Shown here: piece after piece, positions 28,269-37,271 of the stretch
Layout: every line of letters begins with the position of its first letter
Numbering within the stretch: position 1 is the first letter of the stretch
Assembly: GCA_900316625.1 (NCBI GenBank)
Contig: ONDO01000003.1
Location: 1 to 64,000, forward strand
Direction: 5' to 3'
From: an uncultured Lachnospiraceae bacterium
Lineage (GTDB): Bacteria > Bacillota > Clostridia > Lachnospirales > Lachnospiraceae
Length of the DNA: 64,000 nt
Notes under the pieces: model-generated
Seen by the model: the letters and a program-made list of their open reading frames with translations, nothing else
Told to the model about the DNA's origin: nothing
The model's database searches: none
Program-made: the position numbers and the translations under genes

Positions 28269-28802
28269 TCAGAAATCCGGCTCGATCAGGCCGTAGGTGT
28301 TGCCGCGACGCTTGTAGACGACATTGATCTCATCCGTCTCAGCATTACGGAATACGAAGAAATCATGTCCCAGAAGATCCATCTGGATGCACGCATCTTC
28401 AGCATACATCGGCTTCATATCGAACTTCTTGGAACGAACGATTTTGATCTGCTCAACATCCTCCTCATCTTCTGCGTCCAGAAATGCCTGTTTGAAATCG
28501 CTGTCCGCAGCCTGCTGCTTGGTGATTAGTTTCTGTCTGTGCTTCTTGAGCTGACGCTCAATCGTTTCCTCGACGAGGTCGATGGAAACGTACATATCAC
28601 TGCTTACCTGCTCAGAACGGATAACTCCGCCGTTGATAGGAATTGTGACCTCAATCTTCTGGCGCTCCTTCTCAACGCTCATGGTCACATTTGCAATCGT
28701 GTCGTCATTGAAGTACTTGTCTAGTCTTGAAAGCCGCTCCTCCACTGCTGCTTTCAGTCCCTCAGTGAGTTCGATGTTACGTCCGGTGATTTTCAGTCTC
28801 AT
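28269..28802 (-). CDS. hpf: long-form ribosome hibernation promoting factor
   Basis: Binds the ribosomal A/P site region and dimerises 70S ribosomes to 100S in stationary phase. The 177-residue protein has the RaiA/YfiA N-terminal domain (MRLKITGRNIELTEGLKAAVEERLSRLDKYF) and the long-form C-terminal dimerisation domain (VRSKKFDMKPMYAEDACIQMDLLGHDFFVFRNAETDEINVVYKRR in parts). The true start is the ATG at 28802 with AAAGGGG at 8 nt; the open frame extends 55 codons upstream without family similarity. Promoter TTGTCC (28879-28884), 16 bp, extended TGTTATAAT (28857-28865). Confidence 0.96.
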   Translation of the reverse strand: MRLKITGRNIELTEGLKAAVEERLSRLDKYFNDDTIANVTMSVEKERQKIEVTIPINGGVIRSEQVSSDMYVSIDLVEETIERQLKKHRQKLITKQQAADSDFKQAFLDAEDEEDVEQIKIVRSKKFDMKPMYAEDACIQMDLLGHDFFVFRNAETDEINVVYKRRGNTYGLIEPDF

Positions 28803-29023
28803 ATGATCAACCCCTTTAATTATATATTTGACAGGTGTTTCGTCTGTCATGACTTGATTATAACATAACCATCTTACAGGACAATATTTCCGGCAAAAGT
28901 TTTCTGAAAAAATATACTTGACATTTCGATTTGTATATACTTTTGCCCTCTGTCCCACATACCACATCTTGATATTCTGTGATAGTATAGAGACGAGATA
29001 TACACATTCAGGAGATTTCTATT

Positions 29024-29773
29024 ATGGAAGAAAAGAACATGCAGATCCGGACCGCTTTCATCACCGGTGCATCCCGTGGAATCGGACGCGGAATTGCCTT
29101 GGTGCTCGCCAGGAACGGATACAATCTGGCCCTGACCTGCCGTAGAAATAAGGAAGACTTAGACGCCTTCGCACAGGAGCTTCATTCACGTTATATGATT
29201 GACGTCTGCACCTATCAGTGTAATGCCTCTTCTTATCCGGAAGTAGCCTCCACTATAGACGCTGCCCTGGCACACTTTGGCAAGATTACGCTTCTCGTGA
29301 ATAACGCAGGAATCTCCAAGGTCGGCTTACTTACAGATCTAAGTCCAGAAGAATGGAAGGAACTCATAGAGACGAATCTCAGCAGCCTCTTCTACCACTG
29401 CAAATCCATCATTCCTTCTATGCTTCAGAAGGAAGAAGGAAGAATCATTAACATCTCTTCCATGTGGGGAAGCGTTGGCGCTTCCTGCGAAGTTGCCTAC
29501 TCTGCCTCCAAGGGCGGTGTAAACGCTTTCACCAGAGCCCTTGCCAAGGAACTTGCCCCCTCCAACATTCCCGTTAATGCCATCGCCTGTGGCGTCATTG
29601 ATACCGACATGAACCGTATCTTTACCGAAGAAGACCGACAGGCTCTCTCGGAAGAGATTCCCGCCGGTCGCTTTGCAGAACCCGAAGAAGTCGGAGAGGC
29701 TGTTCTCGCCCTTGCCCAGATGCCGGCTTATGTCACCGGGCAGATCATCGGCATGGACGGAGGCTATCTGTAA
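29024..29773 (+). CDS. short-chain dehydrogenase/reductase (FabG-like)
   Basis: NAD(P)-dependent SDR of 249 residues. It shows the cofactor motif TGASRGIGRG (about 14-23), NNAG (about 91), the catalytic Ser in INISSMWGS, and YSASK with catalytic Tyr/Lys. It is closest in pattern to 3-oxoacyl-ACP reductase FabG, but stands outside any fatty-acid gene cluster, so the substrate is uncertain. AGGAGA at 8 nt before ATG. Its 3' end overlaps the convergent WYL regulator gene by 10 nt, with no terminator between. Confidence 0.85.
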   Translation: MEEKNMQIRTAFITGASRGIGRGIALVLARNGYNLALTCRRNKEDLDAFAQELHSRYMIDVCTYQCNASSYPEVASTIDAALAHFGKITLLVNNAGISKVGLLTDLSPEEWKELIETNLSSLFYHCKSIIPSMLQKEEGRIINISSMWGSVGASCEVAYSASKGGVNAFTRALAKELAPSNIPVNAIACGVIDTDMNRIFTEEDRQALSEEIPAGRFAEPEEVGEAVLALAQMPAYVTGQIIGMDGGYL

Positions 29774-30813
29774 TTCCCGAGTGTCCTCTCTAACTGCTCC
29801 ATATAGGAAGTGCGCACATCCAGAGGCCCCACAATAGACATATGAGGTCCCAGACCTGTAATCCAGCCAAAGAACTGCTGCGATACTTCCACTTCCACCA
29901 CAGCCTGTACTCTTCTCGGCGCCTCCTGCACGCCAGAATCGACGCTGCCACGGTCAAGCTCTTCTTTTTTATCCGCTTTCACATAATGCATACGGGTATC
30001 TAGTCCGAAACGATCCAGAATGACATCCACCATCCTCTCATCAAACTCCAGTCTGACCTCTCTGGTCTCACCCGCAAACATCCCAAAGGTGCGCTTGGCA
30101 TAATCATCTCTGCGAAGCGCCTTGCGTTCTTTTGCCCCCTGCATGGGTTCATCAAGCACTTCTGCCTTCATCATACGATCCACACGATAGTGCCTTATCT
30201 CTTCTTCCTTATGATCATATGCCACCAGGTAGTAGTTCTCATTGTCCCACAGGAGAAATGCAGGGCTTACCACATAGATTCTTCCGCCATGCCTGGGCAC
30301 CCGCTTCTTTTCAATATTATAGGTAGAATACTGAAAGGCCACAGGCTTTCCAGCTTCAATTGCCTGTGACAGGGCATCCACAATATAGTAGATCTTCTCA
30401 TTGTCTGTCTTGGTTCGGTTCTGAACCACAATCTGTCTCTTCAGGGAATTCGCCTCGAAGCGATTCGTCAGCGCTTCGAGCTTCTTTAATAGTTCTCTTG
30501 CCTTTTTCTCCGTAATGAAACGGGATGCAGACACTGCATCGGCCAGGATCTTCACCTCCGGCAGATCGAATTCACGACTTGCGCAGTAATAACCACCCTT
30601 TCTTCCCTGCTTCTGTACGATGTCATAGCCCACATTGACACAAGCCTGTACATCACTGCCCACCGACTTACGATCAACCACATACTCCTCACCCAGATCA
30701 GACCTCAGACGGTTGCTGATTTCAGAGGCATTCATCGGATGATTCTCATCTGTTTCATGTAGCAGCAATTCCAGAATCTTCAGTAATTTCTCTTTCTGAT
30801 ATGGTGTACGCAT
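29764..30813 (-). CDS. WYL-domain transcriptional regulator
   Basis: A 349-residue regulator: N-terminal winged helix (about 1-70; KLLKILELLLHETDENHPMNASEISNRL) and WYL domain (about 140-230; PAFLLWDNENYYLVAYDHKEEEIRHYRVDRM), then a WCX-like C-terminal extension. WYL proteins sense nucleotides or nucleic acid and control stress or defence genes; the target is unknown here. The start chosen is the ATG at 30813 with AAGGGGG 6 nt upstream; the open frame extends 16 codons further. Confidence 0.85.
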   Translation of the reverse strand: MRTPYQKEKLLKILELLLHETDENHPMNASEISNRLRSDLGEEYVVDRKSVGSDVQACVNVGYDIVQKQGRKGGYYCASREFDLPEVKILADAVSASRFITEKKARELLKKLEALTNRFEANSLKRQIVVQNRTKTDNEKIYYIVDALSQAIEAGKPVAFQYSTYNIEKKRVPRHGGRIYVVSPAFLLWDNENYYLVAYDHKEEEIRHYRVDRMMKAEVLDEPMQGAKERKALRRDDYAKRTFGMFAGETREVRLEFDERMVDVILDRFGLDTRMHYVKADKKEELDRGSVDSGVQEAPRRVQAVVEVEVSQQFFGWITGLGPHMSIVGPLDVRTSYMEQLERTLGNYR

Positions 30814-30970
30814 CCAGTTCCCCCTTATTGATATCGATTCAGTTGATACACTGTAGTTCATATCATATGTTCCTATAGATCCTCATTTTATCATATATAC
30901 AAAGCGCACAAAATCTCCTCGTTCATTTTGTGGATACCAAACAAATTCCGTGGAAGACTCCCAAGACGCA

Positions 30971-31110
30971 TTGAGTTTCCAATAATTAAGTGTTATAAAT
31001 AAATCATCGAAGGAAAACTTTCGACCAACAAAATCTTATATATTTACCGGGAGACGATGAGCAAGGTAGATGAGGCAGCTGGTGCTGTTTTTATTTATCG
31101 TGCTTTTTTT
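30971..31110 (+). promoter_or_regulatory. promoter and antitermination leader of the glp operon
   Basis: TTGAGT (30971-30976), 17-bp spacer, TATAAA (30994-30999) with an upstream TG. The leader begins near 31006 with a short inverted repeat (TCGAAG...CTTTCGA, 31007-31024), then a long imperfect terminator stem: GAGCA-A-GGTAGAT-GAGGCAGC (31059-31078) with GCTGTTTT-T-ATTTATC-G-TGCTT (31083-31105), followed by T7 ending at 31110. An intrinsic terminator between promoter and first gene is the hallmark of GlpP-type antitermination, and a glpP gene lies 3.7 kb downstream. The rest of the gap 30814-31188 holds the WYL promoter region. Confidence 0.75.
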
Positions 31111-31188
31111 ATGTCCATTTTTTAAGTAAAGAAGAACTTATCGAAATAAGAAAAGACGTTCCGGGATTCAATGAAGGAGGAATTATTT

Positions 31189-32622
31189 ATGTATGATGTA
31201 GCAGTGATCGGAGCAGGATGTACCGGTTCCGCTATCGCACGCTATCTCTCTCGCTACCAGGTTAAGGCCTGCGTAATTGAGCGTGAAGAAGATGTCTGCG
31301 ATGGCACATCTAAGGCAAACAGTGCAATCGTTCATGCTGGTTTCGATGCCCACACCGGCACCATGAAAGCCAAGATGAACGTTCGCGGTTCTGAGATGAT
31401 GGAGGATCTGTCCAGGGAACTCGATTTCCCTTATGACAGAAATGGTTCCCTTGTCGTTGCAACCGCTGACCAGGACGCTTCCCTTCTTGATGAACTCAAG
31501 GCACAGGGGGAAGCAAATGGCGTAAAGGATATCCGCATCTTAGACGAAGCTGAGTTAAAAGAGATGGAACCCAACCTCGCCGACGGTGTTGTAAAAGCTC
31601 TCTTCGCTCCTACCGGTGCTATCGTATGCCCCTTCAATATGACCATTGCTCTTGCTGAGAACGCAGCCGACAACGGCGTTGAATTTTTCTTAAATACGAC
31701 TGTTGAGAAGATCTCCCGCGAAGGAGATCATTACCTCATCGAAACCGATGGCAAGCCCATCAAAGCCAAGGCTGTTGTAAATGCAGCCGGTGTATATGCA
31801 GATGCCATCAACAACATGGTAAGCAGCCACAAGTATCACATCACCGCTCGTCGTGGACAGTACAACCTCTTGGATAAGACCGCCGGCAGTCATGTACGTC
31901 ACACCATCTTCCAGCTTCCCACTAAGATGGGTAAGGGTGTTCTCGTAACTCCTACCGTTCATGGTAACCTCCTGGTAGGACCTACCGCTGAAGACATCGA
32001 CAATAAGGAAGGCGTTAACACCACAGCTGATGGCCTTGGTTCTCTTCCTAAGACTTCCGCTCTCTCTGTTAAGAATATTCCTTTCAGAGAAGTTATTACC
32101 GCTTTCGCAGGTCTTCGTGCACATGAAGATGGTGGTGATTTCGTAATTGGCGAAGCAGAAGATGCTCCTAACTTCTTCAACGCTCTTGGAATTGAATCTC
32201 CGGGACTTTCTTCAGCACCTGCAATCGGCGAATATCTCGCTGACATGGTTGCCGAGAAGCTTGGTCTTTTGAAGAACCCCAACTTCAATGGAACCCGTAA
32301 GGGCATCCTTGATCCTTCTAAGCTCTCCATCGAAGAGAGAAATGAACTCATCAGGAAGGAACCCGCATATGGTCAGATTATCTGCCGTTGCGAGATGATC
32401 ACAGAGGGCCAGATCCTCGATGCTATCCATCGTACTCTTGGTGCTCGTTCTCTTGATGGTGTAAAGCGCAGAACCCGTGCAGGAATGGGACGTTGCCAGG
32501 CCGGCTTCTGCTCCCCTCGTACCATGGAGATCCTCGAGCGTGAAGTTCCCATGAGCGCATTTGATGTAACTAAGACCGGCGGTCAGTCTAAGATCGTCAT
32601 TGGCTATAACAAGAGAGTCTAA
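31189..32622 (+). CDS. glpA: FAD-dependent oxidoreductase, anaerobic glycerol-3-phosphate dehydrogenase GlpA-like
   Basis: A 477-residue flavoprotein that probably oxidises glycerol 3-phosphate to dihydroxyacetone phosphate. It has the FAD motif VIGAGCTGSAIARYL at the N-terminus, a DAO fold with GVYADAINNM, and a C-terminal BFD-like [2Fe-2S] domain (ICRCEMITEG... GMGRCQAGFC; four cysteines). The ATG at 31189 is preferred (GGAGG 8 nt upstream) over the one 18 nt earlier, which overlaps that site. Codons are biased to those seen in highly expressed genes. First of three genes spaced 10 and 2 nt apart. Confidence 0.88.
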   Translation: MYDVAVIGAGCTGSAIARYLSRYQVKACVIEREEDVCDGTSKANSAIVHAGFDAHTGTMKAKMNVRGSEMMEDLSRELDFPYDRNGSLVVATADQDASLLDELKAQGEANGVKDIRILDEAELKEMEPNLADGVVKALFAPTGAIVCPFNMTIALAENAADNGVEFFLNTTVEKISREGDHYLIETDGKPIKAKAVVNAAGVYADAINNMVSSHKYHITARRGQYNLLDKTAGSHVRHTIFQLPTKMGKGVLVTPTVHGNLLVGPTAEDIDNKEGVNTTADGLGSLPKTSALSVKNIPFREVITAFAGLRAHEDGGDFVIGEAEDAPNFFNALGIESPGLSSAPAIGEYLADMVAEKLGLLKNPNFNGTRKGILDPSKLSIEERNELIRKEPAYGQIICRCEMITEGQILDAIHRTLGARSLDGVKRRTRAGMGRCQAGFCSPRTMEILEREVPMSAFDVTKTGGQSKIVIGYNKRV

Positions 32623-32632
32623 GGAGGCTGTC

Positions 32633-33895
32633 ATGAAGAATTATGATCTGGTTATCGTAGGCGGAGGCCCTGCAGGACTTGCAGCAGCTGTTGCCGCTAG
32701 AGACAATGGTATTCAGGACATCCTCATCATCGAGCGTGATGACCGTCTGGGCGGAATCCTGAATCAGTGCATCCACAATGGTTTCGGTCTCCACACCTTC
32801 AAAGAAGAGCTGACCGGCCCCGAATATGCACAGCGTTTCATCGATCAGGTAATCGAGCGCAAGATTGACTATAAGCTGAACACCATGGTAATGGACATCA
32901 ACCCGGACAAGCAGGTCACTGCTATGAACCGTGAAGATGGTATGTTCGTCATCGATGCGAAAGCTGTTATCCTGGCTATGGGATGCCGTGAACGTCCGAG
33001 AGGAGCCCTAAACATCCCCGGCTATCGCCCCGCTGGTATCTACTCTGCAGGTACTGCACAGAGACTTGTTAATATCGAAGGCTACATGCCCGGTAAGAAA
33101 GTTGTCATCTTAGGATCCGGTGATATCGGACTGATCATGGCACGTCGTATGACCTTGGAAGGTGCCGAAGTTAAGGTTGTTGCTGAGATCATGCCTTACT
33201 CTGGTGGTCTGAAGAGAAACATCGTACAGTGCTTAGATGACTATGGCATCCCTCTGAAGCTCTCCCATACCGTCGTAGATATCGAGGGCAAGGAAAGAGT
33301 TGAGGCTGTTACCATCGCTGAAGTTGATGATCACATGAAGCCCATCCCCGGAACAGAAGAGCGTTATGAGTGCGATACTCTGCTTCTCTCCGTTGGTCTT
33401 CTTCCTGAGAACGAGCTCTCCCGCCAGTCCGGCGTAGAACTGAGCCCCGTTCACAGAGGACCGATCGTTAACGATTCCCTGGAGACCAATGTAGAGGGTA
33501 TCTTCGCTTGTGGTAACGTACTTCACGTACATGACCTGGTTGACTTTGTTTCCCAGGAAGCTGCTCAGGCTGGTAAGAACGCAGCAAACTTCATCCTCCA
33601 TGGCGAGAAGAAGGCAGAGCGTATCGTTAAGATTAATCCTACAGGCGGTGTTCGTTACACCGTTCCTGCTTTCATCCGTCCTGAAGAGATGGACGAAACT
33701 GTAACCGTACGTTTCCGTGTTGGTGCTGTATATAAGAACTCCGCAGTCGCTACCTACTTCGATGATGAGTGCGTAGCCCGCCGTAAGAAGCAGGTATTTG
33801 CTCCTGGCGAAATGGAGCAGGTTATCCTTAAGAAATCCGATCTTCTTGCACAGAAGGATCTGAAAGAGATCACCATCAGGATCGAGGAGGCATAG
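32633..33895 (+). CDS. NAD(P)/FAD-dependent oxidoreductase, partner of GlpA
   Basis: A 420-residue pyridine nucleotide-disulfide-type oxidoreductase: FAD motif IVGGGPAGLAAAVAA at the N-terminus, NAD motif VILGSGDIGLIMARRM (about 155-170) and the second FAD motif EGIFACGNVLHVHDLVD. In Clostridia this protein sits between GlpA and a DUF1667 protein and is thought to pass electrons from the G3P dehydrogenase. Start ATG at 32633 with AAGGAGG upstream; the open frame runs 11 codons further into the glpA end. Confidence 0.88.
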   Translation: MKNYDLVIVGGGPAGLAAAVAARDNGIQDILIIERDDRLGGILNQCIHNGFGLHTFKEELTGPEYAQRFIDQVIERKIDYKLNTMVMDINPDKQVTAMNREDGMFVIDAKAVILAMGCRERPRGALNIPGYRPAGIYSAGTAQRLVNIEGYMPGKKVVILGSGDIGLIMARRMTLEGAEVKVVAEIMPYSGGLKRNIVQCLDDYGIPLKLSHTVVDIEGKERVEAVTIAEVDDHMKPIPGTEERYECDTLLLSVGLLPENELSRQSGVELSPVHRGPIVNDSLETNVEGIFACGNVLHVHDLVDFVSQEAAQAGKNAANFILHGEKKAERIVKINPTGGVRYTVPAFIRPEEMDETVTVRFRVGAVYKNSAVATYFDDECVARRKKQVFAPGEMEQVILKKSDLLAQKDLKEITIRIEEA

Positions 33896-33897
33896 AA

Positions 33898-34269
33898 ATG
33901 ACAGAAGAAAGACATCTTACCTGTATTAACTGCCCTATGGGCTGCCCGCTTACCGTAACCATCGAAGATGGTAAGGCAGTAAGCGTAACCGGTAACACCT
34001 GTAAGCGTGGTGAGAACTACGGTATGAAGGAGGTTACCAATCCTACCAGAATCGTAACCAGTTCCGTTCGTGTTAAGGGAGGTGAGCTTCGCATGGTATC
34101 CTGCAAGACCAAGGAAGACATTCCCAAGGGCAAGATCTTCGATATCTTGAAGGCCATCGAAGACATCGAACTTCAGGCACCGGTTAAGATCGGTGATGTT
34201 GTTCTTGCCAATGTATGCGATACTGGAGTAGACGTTATTGCAACCAAGAACGTTGGAGTTAAGGCCTGA
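33898..34269 (+). CDS. DUF1667 protein, third subunit of the glycerol-3-phosphate dehydrogenase operon
   Basis: A 123-residue protein with clustered cysteines (CINCPMGC at about 9-16, CKRG at about 40) matching DUF1667, whose members follow the two flavoprotein genes in many Clostridia and probably carry a metal or Fe-S cofactor. It starts 2 nt after the previous stop, with GAGGAGG inside that gene's end. Tightly coupled translation suggests a stable complex of the three proteins. Confidence 0.85.
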   Translation: MTEERHLTCINCPMGCPLTVTIEDGKAVSVTGNTCKRGENYGMKEVTNPTRIVTSSVRVKGGELRMVSCKTKEDIPKGKIFDILKAIEDIELQAPVKIGDVVLANVCDTGVDVIATKNVGVKA

Positions 34270-34290
34270 ATACTTAATGTTCGTCATATT

Positions 34291-34327
34291 AAAGCCCACT
34301 GCGACATGTGTCGCAATGGGCTTTTTT
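34291..34327 (+). terminator. terminator of the glp operon
   Basis: AAGCCCA-C-TGCGACA / TGTCGCA-A-TGGGCTT hairpin followed by T6. Confidence 0.95.
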
Positions 34328-34377
34328 GTGTGCTATACTGTCTGTGCTGCAGATAATCACCATGAGAGGAAATCCCA

Positions 34378-34809
34378 ATGATGAAAAAAGCATTAAATAT
34401 CGTATCCATGATCGCAGTCGTGCTGGAAGATCTCTTGGCAGTTCTGGTAGCCATTGCAGCAGTTGCTGCAATTATATGTATGATCCCCGACTACCTTCAT
34501 ATCATGCAGAACGGCATGACAGAAAGCGGATTAAGTGAAATCCTCGAAAATGTACTTGCCATTGCCGTCGCCCTTGAGTTTCTCAAGATGCTCTTAAAAC
34601 CCAATACCAGAACCGTCATCGAGGTACTCATCTTCCTGATTGCCCGTCATATGATCATCCTTGAGACCACTCCCCAGCAGGACCTTCTTTCTGTCATCAG
34701 CATTGTAATCCTTCTCTCCACAAGATATGGCATTGAGAATCTGATCAAAAAACACGGACTCGGAAATGTAGACACCCAAAATGATCCTCAGGATTCCAAA
34801 GAAGACTGA
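34378..34809 (+). CDS. PsiE-like multi-pass membrane protein
   Basis: A 143-residue protein with four predicted membrane segments (about 8-35, 55-75, 82-100, 105-122) and a charged C-terminus. The pattern LEFLKMLLK...TVIEVLIFLIARHMII...DLLSVISIVILL resembles PsiE (phosphate-starvation-inducible) family proteins of unknown function. It is followed after 43 nt by glpP and probably shares a transcript with it. An alternative start is the second codon (Met2). Confidence 0.65.
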   Translation: MMKKALNIVSMIAVVLEDLLAVLVAIAAVAAIICMIPDYLHIMQNGMTESGLSEILENVLAIAVALEFLKMLLKPNTRTVIEVLIFLIARHMIILETTPQQDLLSVISIVILLSTRYGIENLIKKHGLGNVDTQNDPQDSKED

Positions 34810-34852
34810 TTCCGACATCCTTCACTCTATACACGCTAGAAGAGGACATCCC

Positions 34853-35419
34853 ATGACACTCGAAATGCAAAACGCTCTTGAAGATTCCCCTATTATCGCC
34901 GCCATCAAAGACGACATGGGATTAAAGAAATGCCTGTCTTCTGACAGCCGTATCATCTTCGTCCTCTATGGTAATATCGTAAACATTGCCGATATCGTAG
35001 AAGAGATCAAGGCTGCCGGCAAACTCGCTGTCGTTCACATCGACCTGATCCAGGGCCTTCATAATCGTGAGATCGCTGTGGATTTCATTCACAAAAGCAC
35101 CAAGGCGGATGGTATCATCTCCACTAAGTCCAACCTGATCTCCCGCGCCCGTGAGCTTCACATGTTCACCGTCATGCGCTTCTTCGTCATCGACTCCATG
35201 GCATATTCCAATATGGAGCATCAGATCAAGACCGTTCATCCGGATGTCATCGAGATTCTCCCGGCACTTATGCCCAAGGTTGTTAAGAAGATTACCGAGT
35301 TCGCTCACGTCCCTGTCATTGCCGGTGGACTGGTATCTGACAAGGACGATGTCATGTCTGTGCTTAGTGCAGGAGCTACCTGTATCTCATCATCGAATCA
35401 AGGAGTATGGTTCCTCTGA
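34853..35419 (+). CDS. glpP: glycerol uptake operon antiterminator GlpP
   Basis: RNA-binding antiterminator that, with glycerol 3-phosphate, prevents termination in leaders of glycerol operons. The 188-residue protein has a TIM-barrel-like pattern typical of GlpP: SRIIFVLYGNIVNI, LAVVHIDLIQGL, ADGIISTKSNLI, DVIEILPALMPK and VIAGGLVSDKDDV. The ATG at 34853 has AGAGGAC at 7 nt and gives the family length; the open frame extends 24 codons upstream into the previous gene's end. It ends 7 nt from the end of convergent murI. Its likely target is the leader at 31.0 kb. Confidence 0.92.
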   Translation: MTLEMQNALEDSPIIAAIKDDMGLKKCLSSDSRIIFVLYGNIVNIADIVEEIKAAGKLAVVHIDLIQGLHNREIAVDFIHKSTKADGIISTKSNLISRARELHMFTVMRFFVIDSMAYSNMEHQIKTVHPDVIEILPALMPKVVKKITEFAHVPVIAGGLVSDKDDVMSVLSAGATCISSSNQGVWFL

Positions 35420-35426
35420 CAGGCCC

Positions 35427-36221
35427 TTACAAATGAGCCTTCATCAACGCCTCATAGAGCTTCGATCTCTCTTCTGTCGGAGCGCTGTTCCGAAAATCGA
35501 TGGAGCCCTTGCGGTTCTGATCTTCTCTCTCCACACCAAACTTGATAATACGTCTGTGTAATTCTCTCGCCGTACCTTCTGCTCCGTCGTAGATCTTGAC
35601 GCCTGGCCCAAGCACTACCTGGATATCTGCTTTTACGAAGGGATAGTGGGTGCACCCAAGTACAACAGCATCCACTGGTTTCTCCAGGTATTCCCAGAGT
35701 AACTGGCGCAGGAATTCTCTTACTTCCTGGGTTCCGGTACATCCACGTTCTACATATTCCATCAGTCCTGCACAGGGCTGGAGAATAATCTCTGCCTGAT
35801 CATCGAATCTTGCCTTTAGACGCTGGAATTTACCCTCCTGTAAGGTTCTGGGAGTCGCCATAACAAGCACTCTGCCACCCTGATTCTGCTCTACTGCAGG
35901 TTTTAAGGCAGGTTCAATTCCAACAACTGGTAATTTGGGGTATGCTGCACGAAGGGGCTTGATGGCTGCTGCGGTTGCTGTGTTGCAGGCGATTGCCACT
36001 GCCTTCACACCCTCTGAAACAAAATCTTCCACATGCCCAAATACCAGATTCTTAACCTCTTCGGATGATTTGGTTCCGTAAGGCGCATTTTTGGTATCCC
36101 CATAATATATAAAATCTTCCCAGGGCATTTCTTTTATGATCTCTCGAAGTACGGATAAGCCACCGGCTCCAGAATCAAAAACTGCAATGGGGAGTTTACT
36201 CTGATCTACTGTATTATTCAT
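35427..36221 (-). CDS. murI: glutamate racemase
   Basis: Supplies D-glutamate for peptidoglycan. The 264-residue protein has the substrate motif FDSGAGGLSVL, the first catalytic Cys in AIACNTATA (about residue 77) and the second in VLGCTHYPFV (about 190), plus YYGDTKNAPYG. Length is normal. The site before the ATG is weak (AGAAG). It converges on glpP without a terminator between them. Confidence 0.96.
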   Translation of the reverse strand: MNNTVDQSKLPIAVFDSGAGGLSVLREIIKEMPWEDFIYYGDTKNAPYGTKSSEEVKNLVFGHVEDFVSEGVKAVAIACNTATAAAIKPLRAAYPKLPVVGIEPALKPAVEQNQGGRVLVMATPRTLQEGKFQRLKARFDDQAEIILQPCAGLMEYVERGCTGTQEVREFLRQLLWEYLEKPVDAVVLGCTHYPFVKADIQVVLGPGVKIYDGAEGTARELHRRIIKFGVEREDQNRKGSIDFRNSAPTEERSKLYEALMKAHL

Positions 36222-36391
36222 ATCTATCTTCTTCTGCTGAAAAATCTAATGAGTCAAAACTCTTTGTTCATTCTACCACCAGCCTATATCCCTCGCAATC
36301 TAGATGAAATAGTTTACAGATATTTTATAATTTATGACTAATGTTATCTGATAATTAATCCGATATATGAATTAGAAAGGAGGAATCCATC

Positions 36392-36775
36392 ATGATTACA
36401 GTAGCAGATATTTCAATGATCCCGAAAACAAATGCTGACACACTTCATCTTCAAACCGAACGCATTGAAGAGAAACAAAAGAACTTCCAGGCCAAGCTCG
36501 ACCAGGAGAGTGATAAACTTCGCGACAGTTACGTCAACTATCTGCACAATGTATCTGCAGGCGATGTCCTCTGGTTTAGCATCGTCGGCTCCATCACACA
36601 GCCCCCTCCTCCGGAAATGCATCCTGCCGATATGATAAACCCTGACGCCGTCAGCAATTCCCTTCGTCGTATTCAGCAGGTCACCAGCGTTACCGCAATA
36701 CGCCCCAGCAGCCTCGACGATAGTGATAGTGAGCAGGACAATAATAACAGAGATAAGGACAAGAATAAGCATTAA
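36392..36775 (+). CDS. hypothetical protein with coiled-coil and polar tail
   Basis: A 127-residue protein I do not recognise. The N-terminal 60 residues are predicted helical and charged (QTERIEEKQKNFQAKLDQES), then a hydrophobic patch (DVLWFSIVGSI), proline-rich QPPPPE and an Asp/Asn/Lys tail. An excellent AAAGGAGG site 7 nt before the ATG and a terminator right after (36807-36840) support it as a real single gene. No signal peptide. Confidence 0.65.
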   Translation: MITVADISMIPKTNADTLHLQTERIEEKQKNFQAKLDQESDKLRDSYVNYLHNVSAGDVLWFSIVGSITQPPPPEMHPADMINPDAVSNSLRRIQQVTSVTAIRPSSLDDSDSEQDNNNRDKDKNKH

Positions 36776-36806
36776 TCCAGGAGAGAAAAATGGCAGATCA
36801 GCATTA

Positions 36807-36840
36807 ACGACCCGTAGTTCAGACTGCGGGTCGTTTTTTC
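36807..36840 (+). terminator. terminator after the 127-residue hypothetical protein
   Basis: ACGACCCG-T-AGT / ACT-G-CGGGTCGT hairpin followed by TTTTTTC. Confidence 0.93.
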
Positions 36841-36922
36841 TTCAAAGAGTACAAAAATCATGCTATAATTTTGGGGCAATAATACTTCAAATCTATTGTA
36901 TAAACCGCGGGGTCAAATATTA

Positions 36923-37171
36923 ATGAGCAAAGTAGATATTTTCAGGCAGGAGCTTTCCCGCAAGGTATGCAGAAATTGTGGAAAGCCTATTCCCCAGAGC
37001 AGAATCAACGGACTCTGCGCACAGTGCGAGGATCTCGAACTTTTCCAGAAAGTAAAAGTCTATGTAAACGAGAACAATGTCACTGAGGAGGAGGTTGCAG
37101 AACACTTCAACATCCCCCTTCGCAAGGTCCATCAATGGATTCACCAGTACGATCTGGGATATAACAAATAA
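36923..37171 (+). CDS. small zinc-ribbon/HTH protein (YvyF/TIGR03826-like)
   Basis: An 82-residue protein with two CxxC pairs (CRNCGKPIP and CAQCEDL, residues about 14-37), a probable zinc ribbon, followed by a helix-turn-helix-like segment (TEEEVAEHFNIPLRKVHQWIHQYDLGY). It resembles YvyF-type proteins, encoded with flagellar genes in some Firmicutes but also widespread outside them; no flagellar genes are near here. The ribosome binding site is weak (GGGG). The frame is open 9 codons upstream. Confidence 0.7.
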   Translation: MSKVDIFRQELSRKVCRNCGKPIPQSRINGLCAQCEDLELFQKVKVYVNENNVTEEEVAEHFNIPLRKVHQWIHQYDLGYNK

Positions 37172-37215
37172 ATTCTTCCAATACACAGTTAAAACGAGTA
37201 TAGACGAACAAACTA

Positions 37216-37266
37216 GAGTCACGTAAGCATGTGATATGCTACCCCCACATGTAACTTACGTGGCTC
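37216..37266. terminator. bidirectional terminator between the zinc-ribbon gene and the ABC operon
   Basis: GAGTCACGTAAG / CTTACGTGGCTC stem (one G-U) with inner CATGTG/CACATG. The T-tract is modest on both sides. Confidence 0.75.
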
Positions 37267-37271
37267 TTGAT

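Noticed and set aside
28898..28912. CodY-like sequence upstream of hpf
   Set aside because: Only 12 of 15 matches and outside the core promoter.
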